Assembly: GCA_905479505.1 (NCBI GenBank)
Contig: CAJQMS010000068.1
Span: forward strand, 1-9,019
Direction of reading: 5' to 3'
DNA: 9,019 bases
DNA from: an uncultured Burkholderiales Genera incertae sedis bacterium
GTDB lineage: Bacteria; Pseudomonadota; Gammaproteobacteria; Burkholderiales; Eutrophovitaceae
Shown here piece after piece: positions 1-7,250 of the stretch; position 1 is the first letter of the stretch, and each line of letters opens with the position of its first letter. The translations under genes and the position numbers were made by a program. The notes beneath the pieces are model-generated. The model saw only the letters and a program-made list of their open reading frames with translations, did no database searches and was not told where the DNA came from.

Positions 1-1190
1 GTTGCGATAATTTCAACCGCAATCTCTGTGGGGCCGTCTTTGGATAGCACCCATAAATTCGACAGTCCTGCTTTTTGTTCGGTATGGACTTCGCGTTTAG
101 GTTTTTTGGATCGGGGAAATAAAAATCCAAATACACTTTTTTTCGGCTCTACCGTATCTATATTTGCACTTAGATTTAGTCGAAATACAGCGTTTGGAAC
201 CAAAATTTGATTTTCTAAATTCAGCGTAGTTATGACGGCTGTGCCGGTCATACCTGGTCTGAGTGACAAATCGGTATTAACGACATCTAAAATGGTCGGA
301 TACGTGACTACATCGTCGGTATTGTCAGCTGCGAAGCTAACCCTGTGAATGCTTGCTGAGTACTGTCGGTCCGGCCAAGCATCTACTGTGAAGTAAGAAT
401 TCTGCCCTTTGACGATGCTGCCGACGTCAGCTTCATCAACGTCAACATGTAATTCCATTTTTCTTAAATCTTCAGCAATCGTAAACAAAACGGGTGCTTG
501 AAAGGATGCAGCCACTGTCTGTCCGGGTGCAATTGAGCGTTTCAATACGACTCCATCTATGGGTGAGATTAAAGTTGCCTTTGATAAATTCGTTTTATCC
601 GACCTTAGGTTGGCCTCAGCTTGCTGCACTGCCGCTTTCGAGCTTTTCTCATCAGCCTGAGCTCGACGCAAATTCGCAACAGCGGTATCAATTTGAGATT
701 GAGAAGGGATCTCGCCGTCGGATAGTTCGTAGAGTTGACGTAGGCGATAAAGGTTCGTACGTGTCTCAGCCAAAGTCGCGAGCGCTTGGGCCACTGAGGC
801 CTGCTGTGCTATCAGGGCAGCTTGAGATTTTTCCACTGCATCGTTTAGTTTAGCAGTGTCGAGCTGAGCAAGAACTTGCCCGGACTCGACGACGTCGTTC
901 TCATCCACAAAAACTGATTCGATGATGCCTGATAACTCACTACCGATCTCAATTTGGTTTGTAGGAGTTAATTTTCCTGTCGCTGAGACAGTGACCGTCA
1001 ATGAGCCTAACTTTACTTCCTCGGTTTTGTAGACAAAGCTGTTATCTTCCTCCGATCGCCAAAAGTAACTGACGATACCTAATGCGATAGCGACAATAAC
1101 GAAATACTTGACGACTTTTTTCGATATTAATTTCCCCTCTTTTTCGTTATTGAGTATGTCTTGTAGTGATTTTTCAGAGGATGTCATCAT
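1..1190 (-). CDS. MacA-like periplasmic adaptor subunit of a tripartite efflux pump (partial, 3' end off the left edge)
   Basis: Membrane fusion (HlyD/MacA-type) protein that would bridge an inner-membrane transporter and the outer-membrane factor encoded just upstream. My own translation gives 396 complete codons with no stop before the edge. In order: a short cytoplasmic N-terminus; one membrane segment at about residues 26-44 (VVKYFVIVAIALGIVSYFW); a lipoyl half-motif at about 68-112 (SATGKLTPTNQIEIGSELSG, then GQVLAQLD); an alanine/glutamine-rich coiled-coil hairpin at about 113-203; the second lipoyl half with SPIDGVVLKRS at 209-219 and GQTVAASFQAP at 223-232; and a beta-barrel with VDEADVG at 251-257 and LRPGMTG at 310-316. 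The GQTVAASFQAP and DEADVG motifs are typical of MacA-like adaptors that pair with MacB ABC transporters; the partner is inferred. The start is ATG at 1190 or the adjacent ATG at 1187; neither has a clear Shine-Dalgarno, so translation may be coupled to the upstream gene, 35 bp away. A Lys/Arg-rich stretch at about 350-368 interrupts the C-terminal part. Confidence 0.9.
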   Translation of the reverse strand, partial: MMTSSEKSLQDILNNEKEGKLISKKVVKYFVIVAIALGIVSYFWRSEEDNSFVYKTEEVKLGSLTVTVSATGKLTPTNQIEIGSELSGIIESVFVDENDVVESGQVLAQLDTAKLNDAVEKSQAALIAQQASVAQALATLAETRTNLYRLRQLYELSDGEIPSQSQIDTAVANLRRAQADEKSSKAAVQQAEANLRSDKTNLSKATLISPIDGVVLKRSIAPGQTVAASFQAPVLFTIAEDLRKMELHVDVDEADVGSIVKGQNSYFTVDAWPDRQYSASIHRVSFAADNTDDVVTYPTILDVVNTDLSLRPGMTGTAVITTLNLENQILVPNAVFRLNLSANIDTVEPKKSVFGFLFPRSKKPKREVHTEQKAGLSNLWVLSKDGPTEIAVEIIA

Positions 1191-1225
1191 CGGTAATTAT
1201 TAAATTGTTTCAGGGCAACTTATAG

Positions 1226-2656
1226 TTAATTTTTCACGGTTTGTGCCCAGCCACCGCCAAGTGTTTTATAGAGCTGCGTAATGCTGGTTAACTCACTAAA
1301 CTGGATCTGAGACTGTTTCGTCTTCAAAGAATTCAATTCGTTCAGTGAATCTAGAACGTCTCTATGGCTGACTAAGCCACTTTGATACTTATACTGCGTT
1401 AATTCTAAATGTTTTCCCCCTGCCTTAACGGATCTATTGATATCGCTTAACTGATCTTTGATCGATAACAACTTGACTAACGCTTGTTCTGTTTCCATCA
1501 ATCCATTGGAGATCACATTTTTATATGATTCTAATGCTGCATCTCGGGTTGCAACTTGTGCGTTTACGTTTGCAGTGAGCCCCCCGGAATTAAAAATGGG
1601 TGCTAGGAGATTAGCTTGAATCGATGAGAAGTTAGCGCTCGAACTTCCTAAAGCGTTAATTGTAAGGGCCTCTAACCCTAATGACCCAGTAAATGAAAAG
1701 CTTGGGTAGCGCTGTGCTTCGGCGACTCCAACTTTTGCCGTCTCTTCTTGTAAGGCAAAAAGAGCTTCCTGAATGTCTGGTCTTTGTAGGATGGTTTCTG
1801 CGGGAATTGATATCGCGATATTTGACGGGGATTTCAATGAGTTTTTTGAATCCATCAGTCTGTCGAATGTATCTCCAGCACTGTTCCCTATCAATAAATC
1901 AATCGTCATCCCTAGCTCTTTTAGGTCACTCGTTTTTCCAGTGATCGTGGTCTTAGTGTTCAAAAGACGAGATCGCGCTAAGAAAACCTCTTCTTGAGAG
2001 CTGATTCCAACTCGTGATTCTAGCGATGAGAGCTTCAGGAAATCCGTAAGATATTTAGCTGCTTCGATGTTTAACTTCAAATCTTCCTGAACCGATCTAA
2101 ATGTGATGTAAGACTCAACGATGTCCGCAATTAGCCTTACTTTCACTCCGTGACTAGCCGCAATTTTCTTCTGAAGATTAGCCTTTGAAGCCTCTATGGT
2201 TCTATCGAACTTTCCGAAGATGTCAAATTCCCAACTGGTTTGGAATTGAGTATTCATAACGGTGCTCGTGCGGCCTAAACTACTCTCGGAACTACTGGTT
2301 GATTTGCTGGACCTTAAATTTGCATCCACGCTTGGATTTTTGTCGGCACCTGCCGATATTAATTGTTCTTGAGCTTGGATGATTCTGATTTTTGCAATCG
2401 TAAAATCTGGATTAGCCTTAAGTCCAGATTTTATAAGCGAAGAGAGATTGGAATCATTGAACATTTCCCACCATTGAAGACGTGCTATGTCCGTCGTGTT
2501 GACTATGTACAGGTTGTCATTTTCCAAGTTCGCCCAACTCTCGGGCAAGTCGAGCGTTGACTCTTCGAAGGACGGTTGCAATGCACTGCAACCTGACAGC
2601 AGGACAGCCGCGCTGGAGACTAAAACGAAAATGAGGCTTGTGTTTTTGGATATCAT
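1226..2656 (-). CDS. NodT-family outer-membrane factor lipoprotein (efflux channel)
   Basis: Outer-membrane channel component of a tripartite efflux system, 476 aa, a usual length for NodT/OprM-type factors. The N-terminus is a lipoprotein signal: hydrophobic segment at about residues 8-20, lipobox LSGC with the acylated Cys at 23. Ser follows that Cys rather than Asp, which fits sorting to the outer membrane. Two outer_membrane_efflux repeats follow; the family signature ILQRPDIQEA and then VGVAEAQRYPSFSFTGSLG lies at about 286-327. The distal half has the usual long helices with a GLVSHRDVLDSLNELNSLK segment near 425-445. ATG at 2656 is supported by GAGAGA about 8 nt upstream and by the correctly placed signal peptide. 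It lies 38 bp downstream of the PaaG-like gene and 35 bp upstream of the adaptor, so the three are probably cotranscribed. Exported substrate unknown. Confidence 0.93.
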   Translation of the reverse strand: MISKNTSLIFVLVSSAAVLLSGCSALQPSFEESTLDLPESWANLENDNLYIVNTTDIARLQWWEMFNDSNLSSLIKSGLKANPDFTIAKIRIIQAQEQLISAGADKNPSVDANLRSSKSTSSSESSLGRTSTVMNTQFQTSWEFDIFGKFDRTIEASKANLQKKIAASHGVKVRLIADIVESYITFRSVQEDLKLNIEAAKYLTDFLKLSSLESRVGISSQEEVFLARSRLLNTKTTITGKTSDLKELGMTIDLLIGNSAGDTFDRLMDSKNSLKSPSNIAISIPAETILQRPDIQEALFALQEETAKVGVAEAQRYPSFSFTGSLGLEALTINALGSSSANFSSIQANLLAPIFNSGGLTANVNAQVATRDAALESYKNVISNGLMETEQALVKLLSIKDQLSDINRSVKAGGKHLELTQYKYQSGLVSHRDVLDSLNELNSLKTKQSQIQFSELTSITQLYKTLGGGWAQTVKN

Positions 2657-2694
2657 TAATTACGTCTCTCAGAAAGTGTCTGCATTTAGTTCTG

Positions 2695-3486
2695 CTAAGT
2701 ACCGCTGAAGGCTGGTGGTCTTTTTTCCCAAAACGCATTGACACCTTCTTCATAATCTTTGCTGAACCCCAACCCACTTTGCAGTTCACACTCCAATTCA
2801 ATTGCAGAATCGAAGTCATTTTTTTCTGCGGCAATAATGGCTTGTTTTGTCTTCGCGAAAGCTAAGGTAGGACCATTTGCGAGATGTTTGGCAACCTGGG
2901 CGACTTCGTTTTCAAATTCTTCATCAGGAACGGCTTTCCAAATTAATCCCCAGGATTCGGCTTGGCGGGAGGTAATGGGCTGAGCGAGTAAGGACATACC
3001 CATGGCTCTTTGGCGACCGGCAGCTCTCGTTAGAAAAAATGTTCCTCCGGCGTCTGGCATTAGTCCAATGCGCGTGAATGCCTGAAGGAATTTTGCTGAC
3101 TCCTTAGCTAAGACTAAGTCGCAAGATAAAGCAACGTTTGCACCCGCTCCGGCAGCGATTCCGTTAACGGCGCCTATGACTGGTTTGCACGCATTACGGA
3201 TGGCGCTGACAATCGGCACATAACGTTTCTTTAACGAATCGCCAATATCAGTTTTTGGTTGGTCTGCCGATCGTTGTCGTTCTTTTAAGTTTTGTCCTGC
3301 ACAGAAACCTCGACCAGAGCCGGTTAAAACTATCACGCGAACTAAGTCGTCTGTATTTGCATTTTTAAGCGCTTCGCTGAGTTCGTTGAGCATGCTGGTA
3401 GTAAAGCTGTTGAGTGACTCTGGTTGGTTTAACGTTATCGTCGCTACACCATCTTCCACTTGATACAAAATTTGATCGAATTTCAT
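2695..3486 (-). CDS. PaaG-like enoyl-CoA isomerase (crotonase superfamily)
   Basis: Cytoplasmic crotonase-fold enzyme of 263 aa, the normal size. The protein follows E. coli PaaG, the ring 1,2-epoxyphenylacetyl-CoA isomerase, closely by my memory of that sequence: GRGFCAGQNL at 58-67 and NGIAAGAGAN at 108-117 build the CoA oxyanion hole, and MGMSLLAQPIT, ESWGLIW and EGVNAFWEKRPPAFSG match in order. Against rat mitochondrial enoyl-CoA hydratase, the catalytic Glu144 position is Asn117 and the Glu164 position is Phe137, so hydration is unlikely. Asp145 in LMPDAGGT is kept, the Asp position used by PaaG-type isomerases and 4-chlorobenzoyl-CoA dehalogenase. This supports a double-bond or epoxide isomerase. 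No other paa genes are visible, so the true substrate is open. ATG at 3486 has a strong AGGAGGA 9 nt upstream. It lies 26 bp after the VOC gene. Confidence 0.9.
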   Translation of the reverse strand: MKFDQILYQVEDGVATITLNQPESLNSFTTSMLNELSEALKNANTDDLVRVIVLTGSGRGFCAGQNLKERQRSADQPKTDIGDSLKKRYVPIVSAIRNACKPVIGAVNGIAAGAGANVALSCDLVLAKESAKFLQAFTRIGLMPDAGGTFFLTRAAGRQRAMGMSLLAQPITSRQAESWGLIWKAVPDEEFENEVAQVAKHLANGPTLAFAKTKQAIIAAEKNDFDSAIELECELQSGLGFSKDYEEGVNAFWEKRPPAFSGT

Positions 3487-3495
3487 CTTTGCTAT

Positions 3496-3502
3496 TCCTC
3501 CT
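3496..3502 (-). promoter_or_regulatory. Strong ribosome binding site of the PaaG-like gene
   Basis: On the minus strand the sequence reads AGGAGGA, 9 nt before the ATG at 3486. It is the best Shine-Dalgarno in the window and fixes the start. It sits in the 26-bp gap after the VOC stop codon, so the gene has its own ribosome entry inside the putative operon. Confidence 0.85.
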
Positions 3503-3512
3503 AATGTAATAA

Positions 3513-4016
3513 CTATCTATTTTTAGTTTTTTGCCAAGAACTAAGTATTTCACGAGCATCATTCTTTCGTGGATCCAGGGTTTCGTCATGTTGAGGTTGC
3601 TTCGTAGAAAGCTCTACGACATAGCCATTTGGATCTCTGAAATAAACGGAGTGTATGAAATCATGATCACTTATTCCGCGAGCTTCTATTTTTTGTGTTT
3701 TTGCTTTCTCGAAAAGACTAAGCATGACTTGCTCCTCGACCTCAAGTGCAACATGAAGGTCAAAGTCGTGTTGCTTTTTAAAAATGAACGGTTTTTCAGG
3801 ACTCTCAAAAAAAGCTATGTGAGATTGGTCATTCAGCTGGAAGAAGGTATGCAAGGTGTTCGTGGCTCGTCCCGTTTTGGTTTCGGTAATGTTGATGGCG
3901 TGAACCAGTGGTAAGCCTAAAAAATCCTCATAAAAGTGCCGCGTTTGCTCCGTGTCTAGACAGCGCATGGCTAGGTGATGTAGCTTTTTGATTGATGTCC
4001 TCTTATGTTCTAGCAC
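3513..4016 (-). CDS. VOC-superfamily metalloprotein (glyoxalase/bleomycin-resistance/extradiol dioxygenase fold)
   Basis: Small single-unit VOC protein, 167 aa from the GTG start chosen here. Motifs are LHHLAMRCLDTEQTRHFY near the N-terminus, HIAFFESP in the middle, FDLHVALEVE, and DPNGYVVELS near the C-terminus. His14, Glu71, His88 and Glu135 match the four metal ligands of glyoxalase I (His5, Glu56, His74, Glu122 in E. coli) in order and nearly in spacing, so metal binding is likely. The substrate cannot be told from the fold, which also serves dioxygenases, epimerases and thiol transferases. The start is uncertain. The open frame extends to a TTG at 4097 (194 aa), but those extra residues resemble no VOC segment and no Shine-Dalgarno precedes the TTG. 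GTG at 4016 has AAGG about 9 nt upstream and places the first beta strand at a normal distance. Likely first gene of the minus-strand operon. Confidence 0.85.
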   Translation of the reverse strand: MLEHKRTSIKKLHHLAMRCLDTEQTRHFYEDFLGLPLVHAINITETKTGRATNTLHTFFQLNDQSHIAFFESPEKPFIFKKQHDFDLHVALEVEEQVMLSLFEKAKTQKIEARGISDHDFIHSVYFRDPNGYVVELSTKQPQHDETLDPRKNDAREILSSWQKTKNR

Positions 4017-4110
4017 TATATTTAGCCTTGTTTTGGATTCTGTTTTTGATGGTTCAGAAAAGTTTATTTTAAGCAAAAATGGCTTACCGCAGTACAACCG
4101 TATTTGGTAG

Positions 4111-4138
4111 AATTTAATTCATCACATTGTAGTGACAA
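4111..4138 (-). promoter_or_regulatory. Possible sigma70-type promoter for the minus-strand operon
   Basis: On the minus strand TTGTCA (4138-4133, 5 of 6 to consensus) is followed after 16 nt by TAAATT (4116-4111, 4 of 6). Transcription would start near 4104, just before the upstream TTG start but comfortably before the GTG at 4016, which favours the shorter VOC protein. An inverted repeat TCAC-N6-GTGA (4122-4135) overlaps the -35 box and could be an operator. All of this is pattern reading in an AT-rich gap. Confidence 0.3.
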
Positions 4139-4183
4139 ATACGACCTTGGGTTCGTTCAAAAAGCAGCGTATCCAATCTTGCC

Positions 4184-4188
4184 AGGAG
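4184..4188 (+). promoter_or_regulatory. Ribosome binding site deciding the start of the molybdopterin oxidoreductase
   Basis: AGGAG lies 8 nt before the ATG at 4197. The reading frame is open further upstream to a TTG at 4104, but that extension has no Shine-Dalgarno, no twin-arginine motif and no family similarity that I recognise. The site therefore supports the shorter protein. Confidence 0.75.
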
Positions 4189-4196
4189 AAGTGGTT

Positions 4197-6311
4197 ATGG
4201 AGAAGCTGACTTTGGAGAGCGGCGATATTAAAAAAGTGCATGTATCTTGTCCGCATGATTGCCCGGATGGGTGCTCGATGACTGTATCCGTTGACCAGAG
4301 TACTGGTCGCGCTGTTAAGGTTGAGGGAGATAAGACGCACCCTGTGACGAAAGGCTTCTTGTGTGGGAAGGTTAATAGCTATCTTGACTATGTTTACAGC
4401 GATCGCAGAGTTCTTTATCCACAAAGAAGAATCGGCCCTAAAGGGGCTGGTGCAAAGTGGGAGCGGATCACATGGGACGAGGCTTTGGACGAAGTGTCGA
4501 CACGATTAAAGCGTATCATCGAAACGAATGGTCCTGAATCAGTGCTACCCTTTTCTTATTCGGGCACGATGGGGATGGCTGGATTCCTCGGCATGGGACA
4601 ACGTTTTTTTAATCGCATGGGGGCGTGCCAGTTAGAACGGACAATTTGCACCGCGGCCGGTGCTGCGGCTGAGCAATATACTTTTGGCCGCGTCGGCGAT
4701 GCAAATATTGAAAATCTTCCTCAAATGAAGGTCATTCTTCTTTGGGGTACCAACATCATCAGCACAGGCGTTCATGCAGTTCCTTTTTTGGAGCAAGCGC
4801 GAAAAAACGGAGCGCAAATTATAGCGATTGACCCCAGAGTCACACGTACGACAGAGTTTGCTGATTGGCATATAACCCCGAAACCTGGCACAGATGCCGC
4901 GCTGGCGTTAGGCATGATGAAAATCATTGTCGAAAAGCAGTTGCACGATCAAGAGTTTCTTGATCAAAACACGGAAGGGTGGAGTCGTTTTCTCCGAGAG
5001 CGGTTACCCGACTATGGTTTATCACGCGTTGCCAAAATTACTGGCTTGAAGGAGTCGGATATATTGAAGCTGGCTGAACTATACGCATCTACCAAACAGT
5101 CTTTTATACGTTGTAACTGGGGCATTCAAAGGCACGAGAACGGTGGGTCTATGATGAGAGCAATTAAATTGCTTCCAACGGTTACTGGGGCTGCTGGAGG
5201 CGATGGCGGGGTTTGCGTTTCAACTGGCGGAGAATTGCGTGTTTTTGACGAAAGTAAATTCTATCGATCTGAATTACTGAAAGGTCGGAAACCTAGAAAT
5301 TTTAATATGATTCAGCTGGGCGATGCTCTCACTAATGCTGCTCCCGAAGTTAAGGCGTTATTTGTCTGGAACGCGGACCCAGCGAACTGCGTACCGGATA
5401 CAAAGGCCGCACGGCAAGGACTATCGAGATCTGACTTGTTTACCGTTGTGCATGATACGTTTTACACGGACTCTGCCTCCTACGCAGATATCTTGTTGCC
5501 AGCCGATACGGCTCTCGAGCGAATGGACTTGCTAGCTGGATATGGAGCCTACTATTACGGCTTATCTTTACCTGCCATCGAGAAAATAGGTGAAAGCCTG
5601 GACAATAGTGAATTATTTCGTCGACTTGCAAAAAAAATGGGGTACACCGAGGAGTGCTTCGAGCAGACTGATGAAGAAATGATCGAAGAGATCATTGATC
5701 CGGAATTTAATCCGCTTTTCGAAGGAGTCACGTTAGATTTACTTAAAAAAAATGGTTGGTTAAGAGGCGCCGTTGATTCCCCGAGACGGAAGGGTATAAA
5801 TTCGGGAGTCTGGCCAACCCCCTCTGGAAAAATTGAGATTTATTCGCAAAAAATGGCCGATCTTGGGCTCGACCCTATGCCCGGACATGTTCCAGAGAAG
5901 GAGGGGCTCTCGAGTGTCAATTCATCAAGCCCGTACCCTTTGCAGGTTGTCAGCGGGGCAACTCATTATTTCATAGGATCTACTTTCCAACATGTTGAAC
6001 ATTTGCAAAATATGTTGTCACGCCCAACCTTTGAGTTGAGCCCATCAGACGCCGCAAAACGAGCTATAACGGACGGAGATCTATGTCGATTATTCAATAA
6101 TCGAGGAGAGGTTTTTGGTCATGCACACATTGTGAATGGGCTGAGAGAGGGCGTCGTTGGGGCGCCCAAACAGTTACAAGGCTCCAAAATGAAAAATGGA
6201 TTCAATATAAATGCGCTTACTAGTCAAGAAGAGGCAGATATGGGGCGAGGCCCTGTATACTATTCGACGCTAGCGGATATTGAGATAGTGGATACGCGTC
6301 TTGATGACTGA
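4197..6311 (+). CDS. Molybdopterin-dependent [4Fe-4S] oxidoreductase, DMSO-reductase family, substrate unknown
   Basis: Catalytic subunit of the Mo/W-bis-PGD family, 704 aa, cytoplasmic because no twin-arginine or other signal is present. The N-terminal iron-sulfur domain has CPHDCPDGC (Cys18, 22, 26) and a fourth Cys56 in GFLCGK. ITWDEALDEV at 91-100 is the classic family motif. Cys151 in ERTICTAAG sits where the metal-ligating Ser/Cys/Sec is usually found. LLWGTN at 181-186, IAIDPRVTRT at 209-218 and KPGTDAALALGM at 229-240 contact the cofactor in relatives. FVWNADPAN and SYADILLPADTALER follow, and the dinucleotide-binding C-terminal domain spans about 577-700. Formate dehydrogenase is unlikely: the residue after Cys151 is Thr, not the catalytic His. 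No iron-sulfur, membrane-anchor or chaperone subunit lies on either side, so the electron partner is unknown. ATG at 4197 is chosen on AGGAG 8 nt upstream; the frame is open back to TTG at 4104. It is divergent from the VOC gene and 61 bp before folD. Confidence 0.92.
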   Translation: MEKLTLESGDIKKVHVSCPHDCPDGCSMTVSVDQSTGRAVKVEGDKTHPVTKGFLCGKVNSYLDYVYSDRRVLYPQRRIGPKGAGAKWERITWDEALDEVSTRLKRIIETNGPESVLPFSYSGTMGMAGFLGMGQRFFNRMGACQLERTICTAAGAAAEQYTFGRVGDANIENLPQMKVILLWGTNIISTGVHAVPFLEQARKNGAQIIAIDPRVTRTTEFADWHITPKPGTDAALALGMMKIIVEKQLHDQEFLDQNTEGWSRFLRERLPDYGLSRVAKITGLKESDILKLAELYASTKQSFIRCNWGIQRHENGGSMMRAIKLLPTVTGAAGGDGGVCVSTGGELRVFDESKFYRSELLKGRKPRNFNMIQLGDALTNAAPEVKALFVWNADPANCVPDTKAARQGLSRSDLFTVVHDTFYTDSASYADILLPADTALERMDLLAGYGAYYYGLSLPAIEKIGESLDNSELFRRLAKKMGYTEECFEQTDEEMIEEIIDPEFNPLFEGVTLDLLKKNGWLRGAVDSPRRKGINSGVWPTPSGKIEIYSQKMADLGLDPMPGHVPEKEGLSSVNSSSPYPLQVVSGATHYFIGSTFQHVEHLQNMLSRPTFELSPSDAAKRAITDGDLCRLFNNRGEVFGHAHIVNGLREGVVGAPKQLQGSKMKNGFNINALTSQEEADMGRGPVYYSTLADIEIVDTRLDD

Positions 6312-6372
6312 GGGTTTAAGGTGCTTGTGGTAGATGCAAGTAGTTAAGATGATCGAGTTGGGTAGGTAGAAA

Positions 6373-7224
6373 ATGAGCGCAGTACTGGTAGATGGTAAGT
6401 TGGTATCTCAGGTCCTAAGAGATAAAATGAAATGCAGAGTTGATGCTATGTTAGATCGCGGAGTTAAACCCGGACTCGCGGTTATTTTAGTAGGGGAAAA
6501 TGCAGCCTCACAGGTTTATGTGCGCAACAAAGTCGCAGCTTGTGATTCGATTGGGATTCAATCCACTGAAATCCGATTGCCAGTGGATGTGCCGGAGCGA
6601 GTGGTCTTGGAGAACTTAGTCCAATTGAATAATGACCCAACCGTTAATGGTATTTTGGTTCAACTTCCGCTTCCCGCGCATATAAATGAAAATCTAATAT
6701 TAGAAACAATATCTCCTGAAAAGGATGTCGATGGGTTTCATAAAGTTAATGTGGGAGCTATGGTTACTGGCAATGCTAAGTTTTACCCATGCACCCCCCA
6801 CGGCATCATGATGCTCCTGGACTTCTATGGCATCCCAATCGAAGGTCAACATGCGGTTGTGATTGGACGAAGTAACATTGTCGGAAAACCTATGGCCTTA
6901 ATGTTGCTGGAAAAGGGTGCTACTGTATCGATTTGTACTTCCAAGACAGCAGATTTGAGCATGTTTACAAGGCAGGCAGACATCGTTGTGGTCGCTGTGG
7001 GAAAACCCAACATGTTAGAGGCATCGATGATTAAGAAAGGTGCCGCTGTTATTGATGTCGGAATCAATCGTCTTGAAAACGGATCCCTCGTGGGTGATGT
7101 GGACTATCAGTCCGCCTTGACTGTTGCCGGGTTTCTAACGCCAGTGCCCGGTGGGGTGGGTCCTATGACCATCACAATGCTGCTGGAGAACACAATAAGA
7201 TCCTCTGAAATGTCTAGGTGCTAA
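6373..7224 (+). CDS. folD: Bifunctional methylenetetrahydrofolate dehydrogenase / methenyltetrahydrofolate cyclohydrolase FolD
   Basis: Cytoplasmic enzyme that converts 5,10-methylene-THF to 5,10-methenyl-THF with NADP+ and then hydrolyses it to 10-formyl-THF for purine and formyl-methionine synthesis. Length 283 aa is normal. The catalytic set is complete: Tyr49 and Lys53 in SQVYVRNK, Gln97 in ILVQLPLP, and Asp120 in PEKDVDGFH, equivalent to Lys54, Gln98 and Asp121 of E. coli FolD. PCTPHGIM at 139-146, the NADP-binding VVIGRSNIVGKPMA at 162-175, and TPVPGGVGPMT at 256-266 are all present. ATG at 6373 follows GGTAGG. The gene is 61 bp after the molybdoenzyme in the same direction, so cotranscription is possible, though folD has its own role in every cell and the pairing may be chance. 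Confidence 0.97.
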   Translation: MSAVLVDGKLVSQVLRDKMKCRVDAMLDRGVKPGLAVILVGENAASQVYVRNKVAACDSIGIQSTEIRLPVDVPERVVLENLVQLNNDPTVNGILVQLPLPAHINENLILETISPEKDVDGFHKVNVGAMVTGNAKFYPCTPHGIMMLLDFYGIPIEGQHAVVIGRSNIVGKPMALMLLEKGATVSICTSKTADLSMFTRQADIVVVAVGKPNMLEASMIKKGAAVIDVGINRLENGSLVGDVDYQSALTVAGFLTPVPGGVGPMTITMLLENTIRSSEMSRC

Positions 7225-7250
7225 TAGTTTGGGAGCAAATCGAGAGCTTT

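Noticed and set aside
28..853. Plus-strand open frames at 28-210 and 494-853
   Set aside because: They lie antisense to the adaptor gene, which has clear family motifs across the same region. Their translations show no recognisable domain.
2517..2834. Minus-strand 105-aa frame spanning the isomerase/channel junction
   Set aside because: It overlaps the end of the PaaG-like gene and the signal peptide of the lipoprotein in another frame. Both real genes have strong protein evidence.
3531..3914. Plus-strand 127-aa frame
   Set aside because: It is antisense to the VOC gene, whose four metal ligands and fold motifs are convincing.
4197..6311. Naming the molybdoenzyme formate dehydrogenase (fdhF-like)
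   Set aside because: The candidate ligand Cys151 is followed by Thr, not the His conserved in formate dehydrogenases, and the N-terminal cluster spacing is CX3CX3C rather than the CX2CX3C typical of FdhF.
6312..6372. Possible tRNA or small RNA between the molybdoenzyme and folD
   Set aside because: The 61-bp gap is too short for a tRNA gene and shows no cloverleaf arms or strong hairpin.
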